Positions 17,417 through 25,091 of a stretch of 64,000 bases of DNA are shown piece after piece (position 1 is the first letter of the stretch; each line of letters starts with the position of its first letter). The position numbers and the translations under genes were made by a program. Source of the DNA: Lactiplantibacillus plantarum (GTDB lineage: Bacteria > Bacillota > Bacilli > Lactobacillales > Lactobacillaceae); NCBI RefSeq assembly GCF_014131735.1, contig NZ_CP039121.1, forward strand, positions 1,798,001-1,862,000. Reading direction: 5' to 3'. The notes under the pieces were generated by a model, which searched no databases, had not been told where the DNA came from, and saw only the letters and a program-made list of their open reading frames with translations.

Positions 17417-18526
17417 CTACTCCTTTGGTAAAGTTAAGATCAACTGGGTGCCGCGCCGACTACTCGTGATGGCAAAGGTGCCCTGTTTAGCTTGCAAGCG
17501 GGTTCGCATCCCGGCAATCCCGTTGGCGCCCTGACGAATCAAGGTTCCACCTTTACCGTCATCTTTCAGCTTAATCTGATAAATTTTTGCCGTCTCGACA
17601 AAATCAATCCGCACCTCGTGCGCGTGTGCGTGGCGCATCACATTGGTCATGGCTTCAACTAACACCGCCGCAAAACAACTTTGGACCGTTGTCGGCCACT
17701 TGGTTGCCTGTGTCTCACCAGTGGTCGTCGTCCAGACACCAACCACTGCTAGATTACGAGTTTGGGCCAATAGGACTTCTGTGAGCGATTGTTCATGCAA
17801 ATTATTGACGATTTCGCGAACTAACTGTAAATTTTGGCGACTGGTTTGTTCGATTTCGTCCAATTCTGGTGCCACTTTCTCCGGTGCTTTGACGAGTAAT
17901 TTTTTAGCTAATTCCGTTTTGAGTGTAATCATTGAAAAGCTTTGTCCAAGGGTATCGTGCAAGTCACGCGCGATTCGTTCACGCTCGTTACGTTCCACAA
18001 TTGTTTTTAATCGGCGGTTAGTTTGGTTGAGTTGGCGCTGTCGTTCAACTGACCACGAAAAGGTATACGCGAGTATGGGTGATAACAATGGAAAAACTAA
18101 GCCCATCACGTCACCATTATGCCACCCAAACACACCAGGATATTGTAAATAGTCTCGTATACAGCCACCAATTAAAAAGGCATAATACCCTAAAGCAAAA
18201 CCATAAAATTCTCGTTTAGGACGACGACCAAGTAAAAAGCTCACTTGCCAGCCGGGAAAGATGATCATAAAATTGTTAGCCGCAAATACCGCAAACAGTC
18301 CCGTCACAACTAACTCCGCTGGCATCGTCACTGCACGCCAATGTGGCTTCTCGACAACCAAGATGTACAACACAAGAAAACCACCAACAAGCAATAGCCA
18401 AAGCCAATCATGCCAAGATTTAACGGGTATGTAAGCCGCAATTGTATACGGCAAATAGGCGAGCCACACGTAGCTCGTCCATTCAATCGTCTTCAATTTA
18501 TTTTTATGATGCGTCAACAACGCCAT
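17417..18526 (-). CDS. Sensor histidine kinase (HisKA_3 type, DesK/YvfT-like)
   Basis: A 369-residue kinase. Five hydrophobic segments fill residues 18-160. A HisKA_3 dimerisation domain follows with R-D-L-H-D-T-L-G-Q (phosphorylated His190). The ATPase domain has A-M-T-N-V-M-R-H-A-H-A as the N box, D-D-G-K-G-G as the G1 box and G-I-A-G-M-R-T-R-L as the G2 box. There is no separate sensor domain, so the membrane part is likely the sensor. The start overlaps the permease stop. The ATG at 18526 is very close to its GGGGGA site, and a TTG six bases further in is also possible. It probably signals to the regulator at 16802. Confidence 0.88.
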   Translation of the reverse strand: MALLTHHKNKLKTIEWTSYVWLAYLPYTIAAYIPVKSWHDWLWLLLVGGFLVLYILVVEKPHWRAVTMPAELVVTGLFAVFAANNFMIIFPGWQVSFLLGRRPKREFYGFALGYYAFLIGGCIRDYLQYPGVFGWHNGDVMGLVFPLLSPILAYTFSWSVERQRQLNQTNRRLKTIVERNERERIARDLHDTLGQSFSMITLKTELAKKLLVKAPEKVAPELDEIEQTSRQNLQLVREIVNNLHEQSLTEVLLAQTRNLAVVGVWTTTTGETQATKWPTTVQSCFAAVLVEAMTNVMRHAHAHEVRIDFVETAKIYQIKLKDDGKGGTLIRQGANGIAGMRTRLQAKQGTFAITSSRRGTQLILTLPKE

Positions 18527-19274
18527 TCCCCCGTTTAAGTCCCCGCTGAATCACCCAACTAACAATCACTAATAGGCCGCACACCCACAGCCCGATACCA
18601 AGCAAATCGATTAATTTTAGTGTACCATGGGTGCCCCAGTTGACCAACAAATCGTTCACATAATATGTTGGCAGTCGTTTACCAATCACCTGTAGCCAGC
18701 TTGGTAATAGGCTAATGGGCCACCATAGACCACTAATAATGGCCATTGGAAAGGTAATTAAATTACTAGCGACACTCAACGTTTCGGCACGATTCAAAAA
18801 TGAGAGTCCAACGCCCATAAGCAATGTCGGTAATTGACCAATCAGAGCAATTCCAAGTATCCCTAGCCATTGAACCACGGTTAAATCAACGTGGTTCACA
18901 ACGACCGCAATCGCGCCTAAAATAACGACCGTTAACGCATTCATTCCCAAACTCATCATGCCAATCGAACGATAGTACGGTACTACCCCGTGTGGCGTTA
19001 ACCGTAGCCACCGTAATAGTCCCCGTTCCCGATCATGCATTAGAATCTGGGCAATACTGAACAGCGTACTGATCGTCCCACTATAAACGATCATACTGCC
19101 CATATAAGACCGATTAAAAAGTGCGATTTGAGCCGTTGTGCCACCGGTAACCATTACTTTTGTAAATAACAAGTAAAAAGCTGCTGGCATCACCAAGGCA
19201 AAAAACTGAAACGCTGCGTTTCGAATAATCAAACGCCGTGCATCAAATCTCAGTTGAGCCATTAAAATTTTCAT
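18504..19274 (-). CDS. ABC-2 type transporter permease (YvfS-like)
   Basis: A 256-residue integral membrane protein with six hydrophobic segments and the ABC-2 layout. The conserved F-P-M-A-I-I-S-G-L-W-W-P segment lies near residue 180. The start codon overlaps the ATPase stop in an ATGA arrangement, indicating translational coupling. With the ATPase at 19271 it forms an exporter; the substrate is unknown. The accompanying kinase and regulator suggest substrate- or membrane-state sensing. Confidence 0.86.
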   Translation of the reverse strand: MKILMAQLRFDARRLIIRNAAFQFFALVMPAAFYLLFTKVMVTGGTTAQIALFNRSYMGSMIVYSGTISTLFSIAQILMHDRERGLLRWLRLTPHGVVPYYRSIGMMSLGMNALTVVILGAIAVVVNHVDLTVVQWLGILGIALIGQLPTLLMGVGLSFLNRAETLSVASNLITFPMAIISGLWWPISLLPSWLQVIGKRLPTYYVNDLLVNWGTHGTLKLIDLLGIGLWVCGLLVIVSWVIQRGLKRGNGVVDAS

Positions 19275-20158
19275 GCTGAGACTCCCTTCGTCAGATGAAC
19301 AAAAATATCCGTCAATGATTCACGACTAATTGAGACTTGATGCAACTCACTGATTATGGGCATCATCGCTTGCAGCGTAGCGTCACCGTCTTCACTACTC
19401 ATGCGTAGTTCGTCGCCTTGCTTAGTAACCGCAGTTACTGCCGTTAAATTTGTAAACCGATCCGCTGGCAGTCTCGTTTGGCAACGAATCTCCACTTGTT
19501 GATATTGTTTTTGCAACACGGCAAACGAGCCTTGAAAGACAAAGCGCCCGTCCTTCAGCAACATAATTCGATCAGCGATGGCTTCAATCTCCGGTAGGTA
19601 ATGACTGGTAATGATAATGGTTTTACCAGCGGCCTTCAAGCGCCTAATCTGTTGCCAAAATGTCTGTTGCGCATTGGTATCCATGCCAACGGTCGGCTCG
19701 TCTAAAAATAACAAATCGGGATCACCTACCAGTGCCAAAGCAAAGGTGACTCGTCGTAACTGTCCTCCAGATAACGCCGTCAAGCGTTGCTGGGCTATGT
19801 CTTGTAGTTTCAAGGTGGCTAATAATGCTTGCCAATCAAATTCAGGCAGACGTTGAGCCGCAGCTAGCCTTAACATATCACGCACCGTCACGCCTTGAAT
19901 TGCCATATCACCCTGCATCATTGACCCAATCTTTAATCGCGCCGCCAGGCTACCGGCCGCTTGCCCGAACACCTTGAGATGGCCCTGCTGAACTCGTTTG
20001 ATTCCTAATAACAAATTTAACAACGTCGTTTTGCCGGCCCCATTTTCACCAATCAAGCCAACAATCTCGCCCGGCATGATCGTCATATTAATATCAGTCA
20101 AAACTGACTGTTGACCATAACTAAATGCGACCTTAGTTGCTTCAATCAACGGTGTCAT
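19271..20158 (-). CDS. ABC transporter ATP-binding protein (YvfR-like)
   Basis: A 295-residue ATPase. Walker A is G-E-N-G-A-G-K-T-T at about residues 37-45. The signature is L-S-G-G-Q-L-R-R. Walker B is L-L-F-L-D-E-P-T, followed by the H-loop T-S-H-Y. A strong AAAGGAGGCG site precedes the ATG. It is the first gene of a four-gene operon (ATPase, permease, kinase, regulator) with the same order as yvfRSTU of Bacillus subtilis. Confidence 0.9.
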   Translation of the reverse strand: MTPLIEATKVAFSYGQQSVLTDINMTIMPGEIVGLIGENGAGKTTLLNLLLGIKRVQQGHLKVFGQAAGSLAARLKIGSMMQGDMAIQGVTVRDMLRLAAAQRLPEFDWQALLATLKLQDIAQQRLTALSGGQLRRVTFALALVGDPDLLFLDEPTVGMDTNAQQTFWQQIRRLKAAGKTIIITSHYLPEIEAIADRIMLLKDGRFVFQGSFAVLQKQYQQVEIRCQTRLPADRFTNLTAVTAVTKQGDELRMSSEDGDATLQAMMPIISELHQVSISRESLTDIFVHLTKGVSA

Positions 20159-20218
20159 TATCCCCGCCTCCTTTAATGACTATAGTGTACGCCAGCGTAA
20201 TCGGGTCGAGTAGTCGCG

Positions 20219-20252
20219 TTTGTCATAATGATCAGGTGACAAATGTCATTAT
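20219..20252 (-). promoter_or_regulatory. Candidate response-regulator binding sites upstream of the ABC operon
   Basis: TTTGTCA (20219-20225) and TGACAAA (20237-20243) form an inverted repeat. A further direct copy, TGTCATTAT, starts at 20244 and matches TGTCATAAT at 20221. A -10-like TATAGT lies closer to the gene on the minus strand without a clear -35 box, as expected for an activated promoter. Read by eye. Confidence 0.45.
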
Positions 20253-20361
20253 TTCAACAGTATTGATAAGTTAGCATAATTCTTTAGAAAATAACCCAGA
20301 CAAAAAGTGAGCTTCTGGATTTACATCAAAAGCTCATTTGAATCACAATTAATAACGCTAG

Positions 20362-20511
20362 TTACCGTGCTTTCAATACCCAATGTGCCAATTGCGAAAC
20401 GATAACGATTCCAATAACACCAATGATACGCAAACTCAATGGCAGTGTTCGACCATAAATGAGCCAGGCAGCTAACACCAGTAATTCACCGCCAAAAATT
20501 ACAAATTTCAT
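20362..20511 (-). CDS. Small predicted membrane protein (49 residues)
   Basis: The frame from the ATG at 20511 encodes M-K-F-V-I-F followed by two hydrophobic stretches separated by a short basic/polar turn, ending in K-A-R. A longer frame starts at a TTG (20556) without a ribosome binding site. The upstream GGATGTGTTGG is a poor site for the ATG. I recognise no family. It could be a genuine two-helix membrane peptide. Confidence 0.4.
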   Translation of the reverse strand: MKFVIFGGELLVLAAWLIYGRTLPLSLRIIGVIGIVIVSQLAHWVLKAR

Positions 20512-20804
20512 TCCAACACATCCAATCCACTTTTCGCTAGTATACGAGCCAGCCAATACAATGTCGATTGATCTGCCATTCCTAACTGAGGGTGGTCGCT
20601 GATTAACTGTGATTTCACTTCGTTTAGTTGTTACTCGCCTACGTATGTATGTCTTTAATCCGCCATTCTCCAGTTGGAAAATGATTAGTCCATCAAAAGT
20701 TCAATACATTCAAAGGTCATTCCAACCGTTAAATTAGTTTTGGCACTGACACCGGCTCTTATGTTAAACTTAATCAATCACAACGAAAATAAGGAGGTCG
20801 ACCA

Positions 20805-21272
20805 TTGTTAATTAAGTCTTTCCCGCCTGCCGAGCGAACACCGCAATTGATTAGCCAATTAACTCAACTCTGGCGACAGTCCGTCGACGCCAGTCACCAC
20901 TTTCTAACGCCCGCTGAAATCACAACCATTGAGCACGAAGTCCCCACAGCATTACGAACCGTTCCACAACTGCTCGTTGCAGTGGATGATCAAAATACCC
21001 CAACTGGTTTCATCGGTATTGATGGTTCACTAGTAGCCATGCTTTTTATCGCCCCAGCCGCTAGTGGCGCTGGTATTGGAACCGCCTTACTGCAAACTAG
21101 TATTCAGGATTATGGTGCCACAACGCTTACAGTGAATGAACAAAACCCACGGGCGCGTCAATTTTATGAACACCGTGGTTTCCAAGTCACTAATCGCCAA
21201 CCAACTGATGATCAGGGCCGTCCATATCCACTATTAACTATGACTTACAACTGTGACCCATTAAACGACTGA
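20805..21272 (+). CDS. GNAT family N-acetyltransferase
   Basis: A 155-residue acetyltransferase of the GNAT fold. It has W-R-Q-S-V-D-A-S-H-H-F-L at the start, an acetyl-CoA binding segment around A-S-G-A-G-I-G-T-A-L-L at about residues 84-94, and the late N-P-R-A-R-Q-F-Y-E-H-R-G-F motif, similar to YjaB-type enzymes. The start is TTG, eight bases after a perfect AAGGAGG; no ATG fits. The stop codon lies within the terminator stem-loop at 21263-21293. Confidence 0.87.
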   Translation: MLIKSFPPAERTPQLISQLTQLWRQSVDASHHFLTPAEITTIEHEVPTALRTVPQLLVAVDDQNTPTGFIGIDGSLVAMLFIAPAASGAGIGTALLQTSIQDYGATTLTVNEQNPRARQFYEHRGFQVTNRQPTDDQGRPYPLLTMTYNCDPLND

Positions 21273-21293
21273 CTTGACAAGGTCGTTTTTTTT
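21263..21293 (+). terminator. Short intrinsic terminator overlapping a stop codon
   Basis: AAACGAC (21263-21269) pairs with GTCGTTT (21282-21288), followed by a T run. The GNAT stop codon (21270-21272) and the TTGACA box of the next promoter lie in the loop. Confidence 0.65.
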
Positions 21294-21324
21294 ATAAATA
21301 ATGGACTTGTCCACTATTTATAAA
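21274..21324 (+). promoter_or_regulatory. MarR operon promoter with overlapping palindrome
   Basis: TTGACA (21274-21279) and AATAAT (21297-21302) are 17 bases apart. A long palindrome covers the -10 box and start region: TTTATAAATA (21291-21300) with TATTTATAAA (21315-21324), and inner TGGAC (21302-21306) with GTCCA (21309-21313). This is a strong candidate for the operator of the MarR protein encoded just downstream. Confidence 0.65.
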
Positions 21325-21331
21325 AAAAGGA

Positions 21332-21769
21332 GTGCTGACTATCGAGTATTTTAGTCTAACTAAATATATTGCGGGTATTTACCGCGAATCCAAAAACAGC
21401 ATCAACACCCAACTACAGGCGCTGAACATTCGGGCGACCGAAAGTGACTTATTACTGGTTGTTTACGATCACCCGGCCCAAACTCAAAAGGACTTGGCTG
21501 CCAGTCTGATGCTCGATCCTAGTTTATTAGCTCGAACTGTTCGTCAACTTGAGCAACGCCAACTCGTCATCCGGTTTCGTGATCCTGCCGATCAGCGTAG
21601 TCTACGAATTAGCTTGACACCGGCTGGTGAACAAATCGCTATCGCCATTAAGAAAACATTGATTGACTGGTGGCATGACTTCTTCGCTGCTCATCCAGAA
21701 GTCAACGAGCAAGTGTTTACGCACCAATTACAACAAGTTTACCTCGCCTTACAAGAGAAAAGAGATTGA
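21332..21769 (+). CDS. MarR family transcriptional regulator
   Basis: A protein of about 143-145 residues with a winged-helix core: Q-K-D-L-A-A-S-L-M-L-D-P-S-L-L-A-R-T-V-R-Q-L-E as recognition region and R-D-P-A-D-Q-R-S-L-R-I as the wing. The start is unusual. An AAGGAG site (21327-21332) has no ATG, GTG or TTG at normal distance. The GTG at 21332 overlaps that site. ATC at 21341 sits eight bases away and would give E-Y-F-S-L-T-K-Y as the next residues, a typical N-terminus for this group. The gene overlaps the membrane protein gene by four bases and probably controls it and itself through the palindrome upstream. Confidence 0.83.
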   Translation: MLTIEYFSLTKYIAGIYRESKNSINTQLQALNIRATESDLLLVVYDHPAQTQKDLAASLMLDPSLLARTVRQLEQRQLVIRFRDPADQRSLRISLTPAGEQIAIAIKKTLIDWWHDFFAAHPEVNEQVFTHQLQQVYLALQEKRD

Positions 21770-22434
21770 AATCGTCATTGAAAAAATTCATTAAACACTT
21801 TGGAGTCCTCGTAATTGGTATCCTGTGCATGTCAGCTGGCGTCGCACTCTCTAAATTATCCTTATTAGGAACGTCCCCAATCTCAAGTATTCCGAATGTC
21901 ATTAGCAATATTACGGCAATTCCAATTGGCCAGTTGACAATTGCTTTTATTTTCATTTTAGTTCTACTAGAAGCCATCGTTTTGCGCCGGCAGTTCTCCT
22001 GGCAAAACTTATTGCAATTAATTCCGGGTAGCCTGTTCGGTTGGTTCATCGATGCTTTTGTGCGGTTTTTCCATAGTCTTCCTAATCAAACATACATCGA
22101 GCAACTCGGACTTGTCTTAATGGGAACGGTGCTCTTATCGTTAGGTGTCTTTTTAGAAGTCAATTCACACGCCATTATCATGCCTGGTGAAGGACTTCCG
22201 AACGCCATCGCACTGATGCATCAACTCAAGTTTGCCAAAGTCAAAGTTTATAATGATTTCATTCTGATTGGCATTTCACTAGTCCTGGCACTCAGCTTTA
22301 CTCATTCTTTAGCGGGGGTTCGGGAAGGTACCCTCATTGCAGCCTTTTTAACTGGGCGACTCGTAAATTTCTTTACCGAACATGCAAATCGATTTGTTGC
22401 TTGGATGACACCAGCCGCTGACGCGAACAACTAA
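21766..22434 (+). CDS. YczE/YitT-like integral membrane protein
   Basis: A 222-residue protein with five or six hydrophobic segments. It has the S-A-G-V-A-L-S-K-L-S-L-L-G-T-S-P-I-S-S-I-P motif near residue 25 that marks the YczE group, and a later I-I-M-P-G-E-G-L-P-N-A-I segment. The start is TTG in a TTGA overlap with the MarR stop. The function of the group is not known, although B. subtilis yczE has been linked to antibiotic production. A terminator follows. Confidence 0.75.
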   Translation: MKSSLKKFIKHFGVLVIGILCMSAGVALSKLSLLGTSPISSIPNVISNITAIPIGQLTIAFIFILVLLEAIVLRRQFSWQNLLQLIPGSLFGWFIDAFVRFFHSLPNQTYIEQLGLVLMGTVLLSLGVFLEVNSHAIIMPGEGLPNAIALMHQLKFAKVKVYNDFILIGISLVLALSFTHSLAGVREGTLIAAFLTGRLVNFFTEHANRFVAWMTPAADANN

Positions 22435-22452
22435 TTTCCAGAATTATCAAAT

Positions 22453-22487
22453 AAAAACACGGTCACTGGCTAGTGATCGTGTTTTTT
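22453..22487 (+). terminator. Intrinsic terminator of the MarR operon
   Basis: AAAAACACGGTCACT (22453-22467) pairs with AGTGATCGTGTTTTT (22472-22486), with six T at the end. Confidence 0.88.
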
Positions 22488-22584
22488 GGCTTGTGTTCAC
22501 GCCAATTCGTTAGTCTGCCAGTGCCCGAATTCTTTCAGCCACTAATGCAGGTGAACATCGGCTATCCGTTAATTATTCTCCTAA

Positions 22585-23146
22585 TTGATTTACTTTGGAC
22601 CCACATGCTCGTTATTACATGTTGTAGTAATTGTCGATCATTTTCATCGCTACCAAACGCCACTTAGCGCTGGATCCCCAGTCGTTACAGGCGGACCATT
22701 TATTGACCCTAATAGCAATCAAATCAAGATTACCTTCTGTGGTATGCTGAACAGTCATCAACATCTCAGTTGCCAGCAGTTAAGTACTTAAGCGCATACT
22801 CTGCATCTTCATCAACCCTCAATAAGATAACTTTAATCACTTCATCCAATTTCGGCAGTCCAACTCTTTGTGGCAAGTGTCGAGAATCAAGCTGGTTGAA
22901 AATCGACTTGAGCCGCACAATCTCAGCAGCCATCCGCAATATAACTCAATCGCTAGCAACCATCTCAGTCACGAGCTGTAAATCATGCGACCGTATTGAT
23001 GCAACTGGTTTGATTTGCCGATTATCTGCAATTAACGCCCCATTGGCACCAATCAGTAGTCCGTCCTCAAAGCCCGGAATCATTGGTATCAAATCTCGAA
23101 GCGGTTCAAAACTGATTGATTTTATTTTGATGCTGTCAAAAAACAC
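22585..23146 (-). pseudogene. Decayed Cof-type HAD phosphatase
   Basis: Pieces of a Cof-family HAD hydrolase occur in order on the minus strand but in different frames. The first reads P-L-R-D-L-I-P-M-I-P-G-F-E-D-G-L-L-I-G-A-N-G-A-L-I, then L-P-K-L-D-E-V-I-K-V-I-L, then E-G-N-L-D-L-I-A-I-R-V-N-K, then V-A-F-G-S-D-E-N-D-R-Q-L-L-Q-H-V. The last is the family's C-terminal metal-binding motif, normally F-G-D-xx-N-D. The N-terminal D-x-D-x-T motif is missing, and stops and frameshifts interrupt the rest. No product is expected. Boundaries are approximate. Confidence 0.7.
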
Positions 23147-23175
23147 TCACTTAACTAAAATTAGCTAAGTGAGTG
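23138..23175 (-). terminator. Intrinsic terminator of yjdF
   Basis: CACTCACTTAACTAA (23144-23158) pairs with TTAGCTAAGTGAGTG (23161-23175), with six T on the minus strand. Confidence 0.85.
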
Positions 23176-23184
23176 TCTCGTCAA

Positions 23185-23598
23185 CTAATGGCCACGATGT
23201 TGAGCACGATGTTTTGCCAACCGCTTTGCTCGTATCAACTGAGCATGGTCATGTCGGGCACGACGCTGCTGCCGCTTCTTCATTACCAAGTTACGCTGAT
23301 GTTCTAACTTCAACATTTGCATTGCTCTAGTCGGTTTGAATCGAACGTGATGTTGACGACATTGTCGTGCCGCACGACGATACTCGCGAACCAATTGCTG
23401 CTGAGCAACCGCACTAGCCGTCGTCCATTGCAGCGTTGACCACCGATCTTGAATTAACAACCTAATCTGGGGTTCACTAGGATTCTGCGTCCCAAAGGTC
23501 ACTCGGGCGACTTGATACCCGTCCGTCGACCAACGCTCAAAAACACCCTGATAAAATTGTTGATCAAAAAACACCGTTAATTTGCATCGGTTAATCAA
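23185..23598 (-). CDS. yjdF: YjdF family protein (DUF2992)
   Basis: A 137-residue protein. Its first half has the DUF2992 pattern (K-L-T-V-F-F-D-Q-Q-F-Y-Q-G-V-F-E-R, then V-A-R-V-T-F-G and a late aromatic strand). Its second half is very rich in Arg, His, Gln and Lys. YjdF's biochemical role is unknown. In B. subtilis the gene is controlled by a riboswitch that senses azaaromatic compounds. The start is TTG at 23598, placed five bases after GGAGGGG; no ATG or GTG fits. This TTG lies exactly in the loop of a perfect seven-base-pair hairpin. The leader carries a probable yjdF aptamer (23622-23709). Confidence 0.82.
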   Translation of the reverse strand: MINRCKLTVFFDQQFYQGVFERWSTDGYQVARVTFGTQNPSEPQIRLLIQDRWSTLQWTTASAVAQQQLVREYRRAARQCRQHHVRFKPTRAMQMLKLEHQRNLVMKKRQQRRARHDHAQLIRAKRLAKHRAQHRGH

Positions 23599-23605
23599 AT
23601 TAACC
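23589..23605 (-). promoter_or_regulatory. Hairpin enclosing the yjdF start codon
   Basis: On the minus strand GGTTAAT (23605-23599), TTG (23598-23596) and ATTAACC (23595-23589) form a perfect 7-bp stem whose three-base loop is the start codon. The stem's first two G bases belong to the ribosome binding site. This would block initiation when folded (inference). Confidence 0.6.
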
Positions 23606-23621
23606 CCTCCTTAATTTCACT

Positions 23622-23709
23622 AACGAAATTCGGACAACCAAGGAAGGCAGGTTACTGACAGCCGTTGCTGCGTCTGGACTACCGACCAGACCGTGTTTTT
23701 AATTTCGCT
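23622..23709 (-). promoter_or_regulatory. Probable yjdF (azaaromatic-sensing) riboswitch aptamer
   Basis: On the minus strand the leader starts with AGCGAAATT and ends with AATTTCGTT, which pair as the closing stem. Inside are GTCTGG and CCAGAC as an arm, then CAGCAACGGCTGTC and AGTAACCTGCCTTCC, sequences I associate with the conserved core of the yjdF RNA motif. It lies 24 bases before a yjdF gene on the same strand, which is the normal context. A competing hairpin (AATTTC with GAAATT, 23613-23630) next to the ribosome binding site could serve as the switch. A covariance-model search would confirm it. Confidence 0.7.
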
Positions 23710-24078
23710 AATAATTAGTATGTCAGATTAAGTCAGTTTGTCAAATTAGCACTTATGTATCAATGGAATAATTAATGCACTTAGTTAATCCGACATGAAT
23801 CATGATTAAAACGTGACAGTCAATCAGACTCCTGCTCGTCAGCTTGGGCTACTGAGCACTGTCACCCTGCCGCTCCCATCGGTCAACCACTCGAATGGCT
23901 GATAATTATGCCTCCAGTTAGCGTGGTAAGAATCCACCGAAAATTGGTGCAAACTCAAACTGTTTCCGGTTGATCCAAGCTGGCAGTTGCTGAATTTTAA
24001 AATCAAGACGTTTTAACCATAGTTATTGCTAAATAATAACGAGTACAACAAGTAATAATTAAGATTATATTAAATAGC
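23710..24078. other. Spacer with a possible gene fragment
   Basis: About 370 bases between the yjdF leader and the operator region of the ABC genes. On the minus strand at 23918-24022 a 34-codon open stretch reads L-D-F-K-I-Q-Q-L-P-A-W-I-N-R-K-Q-F-E-F-A and on to G-G-F-L-P-R and a stop. It looks protein-like, but it has no start and I do not recognise it. It may be the 3' remnant of a lost gene. The yjdF promoter should be near 23715-23780. Confidence 0.3.
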
Positions 24079-24111
24079 GTAATACTACACTATTACACTA
24101 TGATTAATAGT
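24079..24111 (+). promoter_or_regulatory. Inverted repeats upstream of the ABC-2 operon
   Basis: GTAATA (24079-24084) and TATTAC (24091-24096) form one inverted repeat. ACTAT (24097-24101) and ATAGT (24107-24111) form a second. They lie about 70-100 bases before the ATPase gene and could bind a regulator. Low complexity in this AT-rich stretch limits confidence. Confidence 0.35.
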
Positions 24112-24178
24112 ATACTTTGTTTGTAAAATACCTTGAAGTGGTTATTATTAGCCGCTTAAGGTTTAGGGGGATTCCAAT

Positions 24179-25078
24179 ATGAACACACCACTACTGACCG
24201 TCACGCAATTAAATCAATACTTCAGTCACCAGCACATTTTAAAAGCCCTGACCTTCACCATTCAAAAGGGGCATATCGTCGCCTTAGTTGGTGCAAATGG
24301 TGCCGGCAAAACGACACTGATGAAATCAATCTTAGGGCTCACTTCCTTTACTGGTCAGATTTATTTAAATGGTCAGTCAATTACGCCATGCCATCACCAA
24401 GCTTTAAGCGCTGTGGGCGCCCTAATTGAATATCCCGGACTCTACCCATTCTTGACTGGCCGGCAACAACTCTCACTGTTCGCAACCGGTGCCAATCGTA
24501 CAGCACGCGTTACCAAAATCATTGAAGCACTTAGCATGCAAGCATTTGCCGATATACTAACGAAACACTACTCACTCGGTATGCGGCAAAAATTGGGTGT
24601 AGCCTTGGCTTTGCTCAATCAGCCCGCACTAGTCATCTTAGATGAACCCATGAATGGTCTTGATCCACAGGCCACAAAAGAATTACGCGATTTAATTTTA
24701 TGGGCGCAAGCTCAAGGCACCACCTTTTTAATTTCAAGTCATCTCCTGAGTGAACTGCAACGGGTCGCCAATGACGTCTTAGTTCTTGATCACGGGCAAC
24801 TGATCGCCAATATGAGCATGCCAGCGTTTCTTGCCCAACAGCGCCCCACTTATGAATTAGTAACTAATCAAGATCAACGGGCTTATCAGCTATTGCGTTC
24901 TGCTGGATACCACCTAGTTGCAGCAACACCAATTCGTGTCTTAATAACGCCCGGATTTCAGCTTAATCCATTACTGCAACTACTTTTGACCAATCAGATT
25001 CAGTTACAGCGGATTCAACCCCACACTGAAGACTTAGAATCATCCTTATTAACCATGCTGAAAACGGTCAACCACTAA
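24179..25078 (+). CDS. ABC transporter ATP-binding protein (BcrA-like)
   Basis: A 299-residue ATPase. Walker A is G-A-N-G-A-G-K-T-T near residue 41. The signature segment is the BcrA-type Y-S-L-G-M-R-Q-K-L instead of L-S-G-G-Q. Walker B is L-V-I-L-D-E-P-M-N-G-L-D, followed by S-S-H-L-L. This form occurs in exporters linked to bacitracin and lantibiotic resistance. A weak GGGGGATTCC site precedes the ATG. The permease gene follows after 13 bases. The substrate is inferred only from family. Confidence 0.88.
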   Translation: MNTPLLTVTQLNQYFSHQHILKALTFTIQKGHIVALVGANGAGKTTLMKSILGLTSFTGQIYLNGQSITPCHHQALSAVGALIEYPGLYPFLTGRQQLSLFATGANRTARVTKIIEALSMQAFADILTKHYSLGMRQKLGVALALLNQPALVILDEPMNGLDPQATKELRDLILWAQAQGTTFLISSHLLSELQRVANDVLVLDHGQLIANMSMPAFLAQQRPTYELVTNQDQRAYQLLRSAGYHLVAATPIRVLITPGFQLNPLLQLLLTNQIQLQRIQPHTEDLESSLLTMLKTVNH

Positions 25079-25091
25079 GGAGGTCAATCTA

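Noticed and set aside
17643..18152. 169-codon plus-strand frame
   Set aside because: It is antisense to the well-supported histidine kinase gene and has no independent signals.
22770..23168. 132-codon plus-strand frame
   Set aside because: The opposite strand shows ordered Cof phosphatase motifs, so this frame is a by-product of the pseudogene.
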